From a bacterium (GTDB lineage Bacteria; Patescibacteriota; Patescibacteriia; UBA1558; GWA2-36-10), in the NCBI GenBank assembly GCA_018653315.1, contig JABIAL010000035.1, positions 1 through 50,510 on the forward strand: a stretch of DNA of 50,510 bases, written 5' to 3'. The translations under genes and the position numbers were made by a program. Positions 40,332 through 48,018 of the stretch are shown here, one piece after another. The notes beneath the pieces are model-generated. The model was not told where the DNA came from. It searched no databases and was given only the letters and a program-made list of their open reading frames with translations. Numbering within the stretch: position 1 is the first letter of the stretch; every line of letters begins with the position of its first letter.

Positions 40332-42905
40332 TTATTGATTAGCTAATTTATTTTTTGCCTCGGCTAATCTTTTTTTATTATCTTTAATTACTTCTTTTGG
40401 TGCATTGCTAACAAAAGATTTATTTTTTACTTTTGCTTCCATCGATTTAATATATTTTTCTAAAACCTGTTTTTCTTTATCTGTCATAGCCTTGGTGGCA
40501 TTAATTTCACCTTGACTATGCGCTGTAGCAAATTTTGTACCATTAATAGCCTCCGCTTGTAGGGTTACTCGACCTAATTGAGCGACAACTTGTAAATCAT
40601 CCCGAGACAAAACCTGGCTAGTTAAATAACAATCAACGAAATCAGTAGGCGCAATCTTATTCTCCGCTTTAATATTTCTAATTTGAGTAACTAGATCTTG
40701 TAAATCAGCAAAATTGTCTAAAACTTTATTATCTACTTTTTTAGCTTGTGGCCAATCAGCTACCATTAGAAAACCACCTGTTTTAAATTCTTTCCAAATT
40801 ACTTCAGTCACAAATGGAGTAAATGGATGCCATAAAACTAATAATCTTTCTAAAATATAAAGTAAAATTTGATCCTTGCTACCCTGAGCATGTCGAGGGG
40901 TTTCAAGCTTTGCAATTTCTAAATACCAGTCAGCTAATTTTGCCCAAGTAAACTCATATAATTTCTCCCCTGCTGATGAAAATTTATATTTCTCTAAATC
41001 ACTAGTCACCTCTACTGCCAGTTTATTAAACTCAGCTAATATCCATTTATCAGTCAGAGTAATTGGTTTCGGCTCTGTCTTGATTTGTTTAATCTCATTC
41101 ACTTGTCCAAAAATAAAACGAGAAATATTCCAAAGTTTATTGACGAAATTACGATAACCAGCAATTTTATCTTCATACAAACGCATATCAGCTCCGGGAG
41201 CTGCGCCAATAACTAATGATAAACGCAAAGCGTCCGTACCAAATTTATCTATCATATCCAAAGGATCAATACCGTTGCCCTTTGACTTGGACATTTTCTT
41301 GCCGTCCTGATCACGAATCATGCCATGTAGATAAACAGTTTTAAATGGTCTAGAATCTTTTTCTTTGGCTAATAAATATTCTGACATCAAAATCATCCGT
41401 GCTACCCAAAAAAATAAAATATCATATCCAGTTTCCATCACCTGATTTGGGTGGAAGTTTTTAAAATCTTTTGTTTTGTCTGGCCAGCCTAAAGTAGAAA
41501 AGGTCCACAAAGAGGATGAAAACCAAGTATCTAAAGTATCCAGATCTTGAGTTATTTTTTTACCCTTAGCTAGTTTTTGTGCCTCTACCTCTGTACGAGC
41601 TACTATTACTTCATTATTTTCTGTATACCAAACCGGAATTCGATGTCCCCACCAAATCTGACGAGAAATACACCAGTCGTGTAAATTTTCCATCCAATGA
41701 TAGTAAGTTTTTTCAAATCTTTTTGGTACAATTTCTATATCGCCAGATCTGACAACTTCTAGTGACAACTCTTTCAAGGTTTTTTTACGACCTGGAAGCT
41801 TTTTGTCTACTGCCACAAACCATTGCTCAGAAGTAAGAGGTTCAATCGGAGTATCGCAACGATAACATATTGATAAGTTATTTTGATAATCCTCTATCTT
41901 TTCTATTTGCTTAGATTTCTGCAAATCTGCTACAAATTTTTCTCGGGCAACTAAAACATTTAGTCCGGCATATTTGCCACCGGATTCTAATAATTTACCA
42001 TCTTCATTGATGAGCTTGATAACTTCTAACTTATGTTTTTGAGCAAACTCAAAATCTACCACACTATGCGCTGGCGTTCCCCCAACTACACCAGAACCAA
42101 ATTCTGGATCAACTTCTTTGTCTGTAAAAACTTTTACTTTTATTTTATGTCCAGCTAAATCTATTTCTAAATCTTTTCCTACATATTTTTGATAACGCTG
42201 ATCGTCTGGATGCACAGCAACTCCTGTATCAGCTAATTTTGTCTCTGGACGAGTTGTAGCTACAGTGAATGGACCATATTTAATATAATATAACCTTGCT
42301 TGTTGCTCTTTATATTCAACTTCATCATCGGCCAAGGTAGAACCACAACGAGGACACCAATTTACAATCCGATTACCACGGTAAATCAAACCATCGTTAT
42401 ACATTTTAATAAAAGCCTCGTTTACAGCTACTGATAATTCATTAGAAAGAGTATAGGCCTCTCTGGACCAATCACAACTAGCTCCCATTTTTCTAGTTTG
42501 CTTACGAATGGTGTCTTGTGAGCCAGCTACAAACTCTTGTACTTTATCCAAAAATTTATCTCGGCCCAAAGCACGTCTATCTGTGCCTTCTTCCGCTAAT
42601 ATTTTTTCTACTTTAGTTTGCGTAGCAATAGCGGCATGATCTGTACCGGGTAACCATAAAGTTTTTTTGCCTTGTAGACGCTGATAACGAATTATTAAAT
42701 CTTCATAAGCTAAGGCTGCCGCATGACCCAAATGTAAAACACCAGTAGCATTTGGCGGTGGCATAGAAATAGTGAATTCTGGTCCAGTGCTCTTTAAATT
42801 ATCTGGATTAAATAAACCAGACTGTTCCCAGTCTTGATAAATTTGATCTTCATAATTACCAGCCTCATAAGCTTTTGGCATGTCTATTTTATTTTCTTTT
42901 TTCAT
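40332..42905 (-). CDS. valS: Valyl-tRNA synthetase (track start 42977; preferred start 42905)
   Basis: PPPNATGVLHLGHA (HIGH); KKMSKSKGNGIDPLD (KMSKS); the track's N-terminal MVPSSYTWPL... is the translated T-box leader. Confidence 0.96.
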   Translation of the reverse strand: MKKENKIDMPKAYEAGNYEDQIYQDWEQSGLFNPDNLKSTGPEFTISMPPPNATGVLHLGHAAALAYEDLIIRYQRLQGKKTLWLPGTDHAAIATQTKVEKILAEEGTDRRALGRDKFLDKVQEFVAGSQDTIRKQTRKMGASCDWSREAYTLSNELSVAVNEAFIKMYNDGLIYRGNRIVNWCPRCGSTLADDEVEYKEQQARLYYIKYGPFTVATTRPETKLADTGVAVHPDDQRYQKYVGKDLEIDLAGHKIKVKVFTDKEVDPEFGSGVVGGTPAHSVVDFEFAQKHKLEVIKLINEDGKLLESGGKYAGLNVLVAREKFVADLQKSKQIEKIEDYQNNLSICYRCDTPIEPLTSEQWFVAVDKKLPGRKKTLKELSLEVVRSGDIEIVPKRFEKTYYHWMENLHDWCISRQIWWGHRIPVWYTENNEVIVARTEVEAQKLAKGKKITQDLDTLDTWFSSSLWTFSTLGWPDKTKDFKNFHPNQVMETGYDILFFWVARMILMSEYLLAKEKDSRPFKTVYLHGMIRDQDGKKMSKSKGNGIDPLDMIDKFGTDALRLSLVIGAAPGADMRLYEDKIAGYRNFVNKLWNISRFIFGQVNEIKQIKTEPKPITLTDKWILAEFNKLAVEVTSDLEKYKFSSAGEKLYEFTWAKLADWYLEIAKLETPRHAQGSKDQILLYILERLLVLWHPFTPFVTEVIWKEFKTGGFLMVADWPQAKKVDNKVLDNFADLQDLVTQIRNIKAENKIAPTDFVDCYLTSQVLSRDDLQVVAQLGRVTLQAEAINGTKFATAHSQGEINATKAMTDKEKQVLEKYIKSMEAKVKNKSFVSNAPKEVIKDNKKRLAEAKNKLANQ
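40881..40907. repeat. Short in-frame repeat insertion in valS
   Basis: ACCCTGAGCATGTCGAGGGGTTTCAAG, giving ETPRHAQGS in ValS; related in form to CCTGAGC...TCG in the murI insert. Confidence 0.5.
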
Positions 42906-43120
42906 AAAAAAGTTTTTTAAAAATAAAAACGCAAAAATAATTGCGCTTAAGGGCCAAGTATAACTTGACGGTACCACCTTAATTTCTCTTAAATAAGAGA
43001 TACTTAATTTTAACGCTATAACGGGCGCACCCCGACTGAATCTACTTTCATTGATTGATTTCTTTCAGCAACTTTCCAAGTGACATTAATCTTGGATCGA
43101 ATGTTTTTATATTTACTTAT
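42906..43120 (-). promoter_or_regulatory. Probable T-box riboswitch leader of valS
   Basis: Minus strand AAGGTGGTACCGTCAAGttataCTTGGCCCTT (T-box and antiterminator), upstream CGGGGTGCGCCCGTTATAGCG, downstream AAGCGCAAttatttTTGCGTTTTTATTTTT. Confidence 0.85.
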
Positions 43121-43164
43121 TCATACTATAAAAGTAATCTATTTTAACAATTTAGTCAATATAA

Positions 43165-43196
43165 AAACCACCGTTCGTTGCCTACTAGGTGGTCAA
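43165..43196 (-). terminator. Intrinsic terminator
   Basis: Minus strand ACCACCtagtaggcaacgaacGGTGGTTTTTAT. Confidence 0.7.
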
Positions 43197-43200
43197 GTGA

Positions 43201-43587
43201 TCAATCCTTGTCATCAAAACTTAGTTGCCAGTCAATATTTGGCCGAGAAAATACTCGCCGTAATTGCTGTTGAGAAACAGTGCTCATGCACCAACTAGTT
43301 GGCTGTTTTTTATCTCGACGACTAACTATAGCAGCTCCATTACCATCATATTCCAATGATAACTTACCAGTACAAGTAATACGTGGAAAATTATTACTAC
43401 CATCCAATTCTCGTGTCTGAAAACAAGAGCCACTTGCTGGACACGTAGTGTTTCGACATAGTGACTTGATCTGCTGTTTGTTCAATGAGCTTTTTGTCTT
43501 AATCGAGCTAACAACTACCTTTCGATTCGTTGGTTTTCTTGTGACTACCTTCTTCTTTACTACTTTCTTTCCCTGTCCTGCTGCCAT
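43201..43587 (-). CDS. Hypothetical basic Cys-containing protein in a higher-GC cassette
   Basis: SD CCAGGAGAAAGTcATG; K/R-rich N-terminus; CRNTTCPASGSC. Confidence 0.6.
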   Translation of the reverse strand: MAAGQGKKVVKKKVVTRKPTNRKVVVSSIKTKSSLNKQQIKSLCRNTTCPASGSCFQTRELDGSNNFPRITCTGKLSLEYDGNGAAIVSRRDKKQPTSWCMSTVSQQQLRRVFSRPNIDWQLSFDDKD

Positions 43588-43611
43588 GACTTTCTCCTGG
43601 TTGCTGTGATT

Positions 43612-43636
43612 AAAAAACTGATCCCCATGATCAGTT
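43612..43636 (-). terminator. Terminator-like hairpin in the 5' leader of the 43587 gene (possible attenuator)
   Basis: Minus strand AACTGATC atggg GATCAGTTTTTT between promoter and SD. Confidence 0.65.
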
Positions 43637-43655
43637 AAACGAACTATAATAATAG

Positions 43656-43684
43656 ATAATACACAAAAATAACACTTTTGTCAA
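43656..43684 (-). promoter_or_regulatory. Sigma-70 consensus-like promoter
   Basis: TTGACA - 17 nt - TATTAT, minus strand. Confidence 0.75.
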
Positions 43685-43693
43685 CCTTGTAGC

Positions 43694-44134
43694 TTAACCC
43701 ACGAGCTTACTAGAAATAACAATCTTTCTCTTATCTTGACCTAAGAACTCCATTTTAACATTAATAAGATTATTTTTTGGTAAATTATCTAATTTATCAG
43801 CCCATTCTATTACTACTAGAGTCTGCGGATCATCTAAAAAATCTTGCAAACCAATGTCTGCTAAATCTTCTGAAGCATCTAAACGATAACAATCAACATG
43901 AATTAATTGTTTAATCTGTTTATAATTAACCGGGTAGCTTTTCATCAAAACAAAAGTGGGACTAGTAATTGTTTCTGAAATCCCTAATCCTACAGCCAAA
44001 GCTTTGACGAAAACTGTCTTACCAGCCCCTAAGTTTCCAGACAAAGCAATCAATTGACCAGACTCTAAACTTGTAGCTAAATCATTGGCTACTTTATTGG
44101 TTTCTTTTATATTGTTAGTTACAAATTCTTGCAT
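43694..44134 (-). CDS. tsaE: tRNA t6A biosynthesis ATPase TsaE
   Basis: ALSGNLGAGKTVFVKALAVGLGI; SPTFVLMKSY; HVDCYRL; VVIEWADKL. Confidence 0.95.
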   Translation of the reverse strand: MQEFVTNNIKETNKVANDLATSLESGQLIALSGNLGAGKTVFVKALAVGLGISETITSPTFVLMKSYPVNYKQIKQLIHVDCYRLDASEDLADIGLQDFLDDPQTLVVIEWADKLDNLPKNNLINVKMEFLGQDKRKIVISSKLVG

Positions 44135-44137
44135 ATT

Positions 44138-45175
44138 TTATTTTTTAAATAACTGCCAATTAGACTGTGGTGCTACTGATAATAAATCTTTGCCGGATAT
44201 AATATTTTTTTTGTTCAAAATATTATAGTAAGCAGCGACAGAAATCATCGCTGCATTGTCTCCGCTATATTTTAGCTCAGGAAAGAAAAATGGTAAATCT
44301 TTTATTCTGGCTTCTTGTTGCAATGATTCTTTAAGTTGATTATTTGCTGCTACTCCGCCGGCTAGCATTATAGATTTTACACCAAACTCCTGAGCGGCCT
44401 TCATAGTTTTGTTTACCAAAATATCTACTACGGCATTTTGGAAGCTAGCGCAAACATTATCTACATCTTCAGTATTTATTTTTTTCTTTCTCTCTAACGT
44501 ATAAAGCACAGCGGTTTTTAATCCAGAGAAAGAAAAATTATAATCACCAGAATTAATCATTGGTCGTGGTAAATCATAAATACTACAGTCACCATCATTG
44601 GCTCGTTGACTGACAATTGGTCCACCAGGATAACCAAGGTCTAAAAGTTTTGCTACTTTATCAAAAGCTTCACCAACTGCATCATCGACTGTTGATCCTA
44701 ATAATTGATAATCTCCGTGACCTTTCATTAAAACCAATTCCGTGTGACCACCAGAAACTATCAAAACTAAAGATGGAAAATATTTATTTGCATTTTTTAC
44801 TAGCTCATCATTAGATAACCAATTTGAATAAATATGCCCTTCCATGTGATTGACTGTAACTAGTGGAGTATTTTTAGCATAAGCTAAAGTTTTTGCAGCG
44901 GTCACTCCCAATAATAAAGAAGTGATAAGTCCCGGACCAGTTGTAACTGCTAAATAATCTACTTTCTCTTCTGATTTAATATTAGCACTCAATAATGGAA
45001 TAATAGTTTCAGCGTGTTGACGAGCGGCTACTTCTGGAACCACACCGCCAAATTGCTGGTGAATATCTACTTGAGAATAAACTTGATCTTTTTCTAAAAC
45101 CAAAGAATCTGCCTGAGCATTTAAAATAGTCAAAGCAGTTTCGTCACATGATGATTCTAAAGCTAGAATTCGCAT
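44138..45175 (-). CDS. tsaD: tRNA t6A transferase TsaD (track start 45361; preferred start 45175)
   Basis: MRILALESSCDETALTIL; NHMEGHIYSNW; LIVSGGHTELVLM; promoter sits directly before ATG 45175. Confidence 0.96.
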   Translation of the reverse strand: MRILALESSCDETALTILNAQADSLVLEKDQVYSQVDIHQQFGGVVPEVAARQHAETIIPLLSANIKSEEKVDYLAVTTGPGLITSLLLGVTAAKTLAYAKNTPLVTVNHMEGHIYSNWLSNDELVKNANKYFPSLVLIVSGGHTELVLMKGHGDYQLLGSTVDDAVGEAFDKVAKLLDLGYPGGPIVSQRANDGDCSIYDLPRPMINSGDYNFSFSGLKTAVLYTLERKKKINTEDVDNVCASFQNAVVDILVNKTMKAAQEFGVKSIMLAGGVAANNQLKESLQQEARIKDLPFFFPELKYSGDNAAMISVAAYYNILNKKNIISGKDLLSVAPQSNWQLFKK

Positions 45176-45181
45176 AAAGAT

Positions 45182-45190
45182 ATTATAGCA
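45182..45190 (-). promoter_or_regulatory. Extended -10 of tsaD
   Basis: TGcTATAAT then 6 nt then ATG. Confidence 0.65.
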
Positions 45191-45263
45191 TAATATATAA
45201 TAAGATAATGTAATATAGAGAAAAATAGTAACTAAGTCAATGAACAGAGTAAAAAGAGTGCTA

Positions 45264-45292
45264 TTGACAAAATATACTAAATGTGCTATTAT
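45264..45292 (+). promoter_or_regulatory. Consensus promoter of the 45332 operon
   Basis: TTGACA - 17 nt - TATTAT with TGc extended -10. Confidence 0.8.
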
Positions 45293-45331
45293 TATATATT
45301 CGCACATAAACAATAAAAAGAGGAAAAAATC

Positions 45332-45652
45332 ATGGTGACAACAATGAACAATGAATCTCAAGTGTCAGAAATTACTCGTTTCGTATTGATAGCTATTGGC
45401 CTGTTCCTCTTGGGAACTGCACCCTTACCTATACTATGCCATTTCATGCCCTACCATAACGTGACGATTGGTATAGCGGCTATCAGTATACTCGGCGCCA
45501 TAGTGGCAACCACCACTATAACGCACAACTACAACGAGCATGGTCATCGCATCATCACTGGCAAGGAGATTGATTGGAAAACACAAGTCTTTGGCTGGGG
45601 ATCAGTTCTTGGCTTAGCACTTTCTGTAATAATTTTCTGGATTATTTTGTAG
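45332..45652 (+). CDS. Small multi-TM protein, hypothetical
   Basis: SD GAGGAAAAAA; three TM-like segments. Confidence 0.6.
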   Translation: MVTTMNNESQVSEITRFVLIAIGLFLLGTAPLPILCHFMPYHNVTIGIAAISILGAIVATTTITHNYNEHGHRIITGKEIDWKTQVFGWGSVLGLALSVIIFWIIL

Positions 45653-45677
45653 ATAACACACAACAATGGAGGAAATC

Positions 45678-46250
45678 GTGAAGAACTTGAAACAACTTTT
45701 TCTGCTACTCATCACTCTGCTGATCATCAGTAACATTGCCAATGCACAATATGCCGGTATCGAAATGTACCCCAAGGGAGACATCTTCCTCTATGCTGGT
45801 AAAGATATAGTACCTGACCGCATCAAGGTGGATCTCTGGGCTACACCGAATTCCGAAATTGCCTTCTCAGTCGGTCCGAAAGTCGGCCCCTTTGCATTCG
45901 GCCTTGGTCTTAGTATGGGTGTGCCGAAAGATAAAGTCGATTTGACCTACATCAATGCTGATCTGGGATTCGGATTTGACTTGGGAGCCGTCCACTGGCA
46001 GAGCTACAACCTCTACCAAGCCGGACAAAACGTCGATGACTTCATTTTGGCCAGACAGTGGCTGAGCTACAACGACTCTCCGCTAGGCATCGTCGGACAT
46101 AACATCAAATGTGGTGCTGATGACTGGCAACTTAATTGGGGCATCTACTACGATTTTGGGGAAATCAGTCTGCTGAGCGAAAGCAAATTCGGAATCACTG
46201 CTGACCTCAACGGAGGCACTCCTTGGGCGGTTCTCGTTCTCGGACTCTAA
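45678..46250 (+). CDS. Exported hypothetical protein, beta-rich (track start 45666; preferred GTG start 45678)
   Basis: GGAGG at 45668-45672 before GTG; signal peptide KQLFLLLITLLIISNIANAQYAG; alternating beta-strand pattern ending AVLVLGL. Confidence 0.65.
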   Translation: MKNLKQLFLLLITLLIISNIANAQYAGIEMYPKGDIFLYAGKDIVPDRIKVDLWATPNSEIAFSVGPKVGPFAFGLGLSMGVPKDKVDLTYINADLGFGFDLGAVHWQSYNLYQAGQNVDDFILARQWLSYNDSPLGIVGHNIKCGADDWQLNWGIYYDFGEISLLSESKFGITADLNGGTPWAVLVLGL

Positions 46251-46269
46251 CACCTCGCAACAATCATAA

Positions 46270-46302
46270 TGGCCCGTACTCTTGAGGAAAGTACGGGTTT
46301 TT
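46270..46302 (+). terminator. Intrinsic terminator
   Basis: GCCCGTACTCttgaggAAAGTACGGGTTTTTC. Confidence 0.8.
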
Positions 46303-46322
46303 CTTTTGCTTAATTTCACAAA

Positions 46323-46353
46323 CAAAAATCCTGAGACTAGCTCAGGATTTTTT
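46323..46353. terminator. Bidirectional intrinsic terminator
   Basis: AAAAATCCTGAGactagCTCAGGATTTTTT. Confidence 0.85.
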
Positions 46354-46926
46354 AATAAAAGGATTTTTCATTTCAAATGTCAGCAATGGCGTCTGATCAT
46401 TAAAGACTTCAATGCTTATATTATATTTATCGGCATAGAAAAAATCTACTGAACCAAATTTCGCCTGAGTATAATCAAAATTTAATTTTTTTGTTACTCT
46501 TTTAATAATCTCTTCTGAAACAGCTTCTACTTCGACAAATGGTTCTAAAAATGGCCATTCATCAATAGTAATTTCAGCATCATCTAAATGCCAAAGCTCC
46601 CGCTTAGTTTCTTGATAAGCTCTTTCTTGGCAACCAAGTAAATTTAAAATTTCTCGAGCCCTATCAAAATTATCTACTTCAATCATTACTTCTTTTTGAT
46701 CCTCTAGCTTACGCCCATCGACAATTTTGATGCTCATGGTAATTTTATCACCCTCATCTCTAACGCGTATCCAAGAGCCGTAAATCTCGTAACCCTTAGG
46801 AAAGTGCCAGACCCAACGACGTTGCAAAAACTCTGGCTTCACTAATTTAGCGCCAGCTGATTTTAATCGTTGACGAACTTCATCTTTATCTATATTAAGA
46901 TAGCTAGCTTCATATTCTATATCCAT
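46342..46926 (-). CDS. CYTH-domain protein (class IV adenylyl cyclase-like; track start 46947, preferred 46926)
   Basis: IEYEASYLNIDKDEVRQRLKSAGA; SWIRVRDEGDKITMSIK; EITIDEWPFLEPFVEVEA. Confidence 0.88.
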   Translation of the reverse strand: MDIEYEASYLNIDKDEVRQRLKSAGAKLVKPEFLQRRWVWHFPKGYEIYGSWIRVRDEGDKITMSIKIVDGRKLEDQKEVMIEVDNFDRAREILNLLGCQERAYQETKRELWHLDDAEITIDEWPFLEPFVEVEAVSEEIIKRVTKKLNFDYTQAKFGSVDFFYADKYNISIEVFNDQTPLLTFEMKNPFIKKS

Positions 46927-46932
46927 AAAAAT

Positions 46933-46941
46933 ATTATAACA
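46933..46941 (-). promoter_or_regulatory. Extended -10 of the CYTH gene
   Basis: TGtTATAAT then 6 nt then ATG. Confidence 0.65.
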
Positions 46942-47015
46942 CATCAATAATACATAGCAACAAAAAACTACCCCGAATAAACGAGGTAGTTTTTATTTGA
47001 TTTCAAAAAAATCGA

Positions 47016-47213
47016 TTAAGCTTTGTTAACTTTAACAGCAGCTTGACCTTTAGGAGTGTCTTCTACTTCGAAAGTAACATTGTCACCTTCACGAAGCTCT
47101 TCGAAGTCACAACCTTCTAGGCTAGAAGCGTGGAAAAATAAATCATTTTCAACGCCATCTTGACTAATAAAACCAAAGTTTTTGTCAGTCAATTTTTTAA
47201 TCATTCCTTGCAT
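47016..47213 (-). CDS. Cold-shock domain protein
   Basis: MIKKLTDKNFGFISQDGVENDLFFHASSLEG...LREGDNVTFEVEDTPKGQAAVKV. Confidence 0.95.
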   Translation of the reverse strand: MQGMIKKLTDKNFGFISQDGVENDLFFHASSLEGCDFEELREGDNVTFEVEDTPKGQAAVKVNKA

Positions 47214-47288
47214 AAATGTAGAAATAAAATCTAATTAATATATATAGTACTTTCGAAATTCGACTTTATTTCTATACTTACTATACTA

Positions 47289-47363
47289 TGGTGATCCCAC
47301 GGGGAATCGAACCCCGGTTTCTAGGATGAAAACCTAGTGTCCTAACCACTAGACGATGGGACC
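47289..47363 (-). tRNA. tRNA-Glu (anticodon TTC), CCA encoded
   Basis: GGTCCCATCGTCTAGTGGTTAGGACACTAGGTTTTCATCCTAGAAACCGGGGTTCGATTCCCCGTGGGATCACCA folds as a cloverleaf. Confidence 0.95.
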
Positions 47364-47379
47364 GTGTTTTAATGTGTGT

Positions 47380-47446
47380 TGTCCAAGATACCACCACCTA
47401 AAGGCGAGTTATAAGCCTGTTCCATTATATAATGGAGACGGGACCA
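47380..47446 (-). other. tRNA-like or structured leader upstream of tRNA-Glu
   Basis: GTCCcgt...GGAC ends, TCCAttatataaTGGA and AGGCttataactcGCCT hairpins; no proper T-arm. Confidence 0.3.
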
Positions 47447-47467
47447 TAAGCTAATATAACACTCAAC

Positions 47468-47496
47468 ATCATACCTTAAAATTATATAATTGTCAA
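47468..47496 (-). promoter_or_regulatory. Promoter of the tRNA-Glu transcription unit
   Basis: TTGACA - 17 nt - TATGAT, minus strand. Confidence 0.75.
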
Positions 47497-47547
47497 CCCA
47501 GTCATATGTTTATTGTCTCACTGGGTCAATATCAGAATAAAAACAAT

Positions 47548-47955
47548 CTAATTCTTATATTTTTTCTCATAATCATTCTTACTACCAAATTTTGCAAAAT
47601 CTTTATGATGGGTTGGGCTAATAAAATTTTCATCAGCTGCGTGTTGAATACCACACCAATATTTCTCTGTTGTTGCCCCTATCATCACCCAATAACTAAA
47701 AAGACCATTAGTATAACCACAATATACACAAGCAAATCTTTGCCTAAAATTTAAATATGATAATTTTTGTCTATCAATTTTTATATAGCTAGAACGATCA
47801 ACGCACTCTAGTCCATAAAGAGGAAAACAAATATGCTGATAAATCTCTATAACCAAATCCATCATAATTAAAAACGGTAACACACCCCAAATAACGGGGA
47901 TAGATATGAGCTGTTGCGCATCTTTAGCTAAACGATCATCTTTAAAATGTTCCAT
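47548..47955 (-). CDS. Conserved hypothetical protein with putative metal-binding Cys/His residues
   Basis: FACVYCGYTNGLFSYWVMIGATTEKYWCGIQHAADENF. Confidence 0.65.
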   Translation of the reverse strand: MEHFKDDRLAKDAQQLISIPVIWGVLPFLIMMDLVIEIYQHICFPLYGLECVDRSSYIKIDRQKLSYLNFRQRFACVYCGYTNGLFSYWVMIGATTEKYWCGIQHAADENFISPTHHKDFAKFGSKNDYEKKYKN

Positions 47956-48018
47956 GACTAAATTTTATTTTTCTTTATACTAACATTATATATAAAATAA
48001 CTGTTTCTATCAAAATTA

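Noticed and set aside
42906-42977. N-terminal extension of ValS in the ORF track
   Set aside because: Encoded by the T-box/terminator region; true start MKKENKIDMPKAYEAG at 42905.
43080-43298. 72-aa plus-strand ORF
   Set aside because: Antisense to the T-box leader and the end of the 43201 gene; no start signals.
45176-45361. N-terminal 62 aa of TsaD in the ORF track
   Set aside because: Hydrophobic AT-rich translation of the promoter region; canonical MRILALESSCDET start at 45175 and it would overlap the divergent promoter and ORF.
46083-46325. 80-aa minus ORF
   Set aside because: Antisense to the exported protein and spans its terminator.
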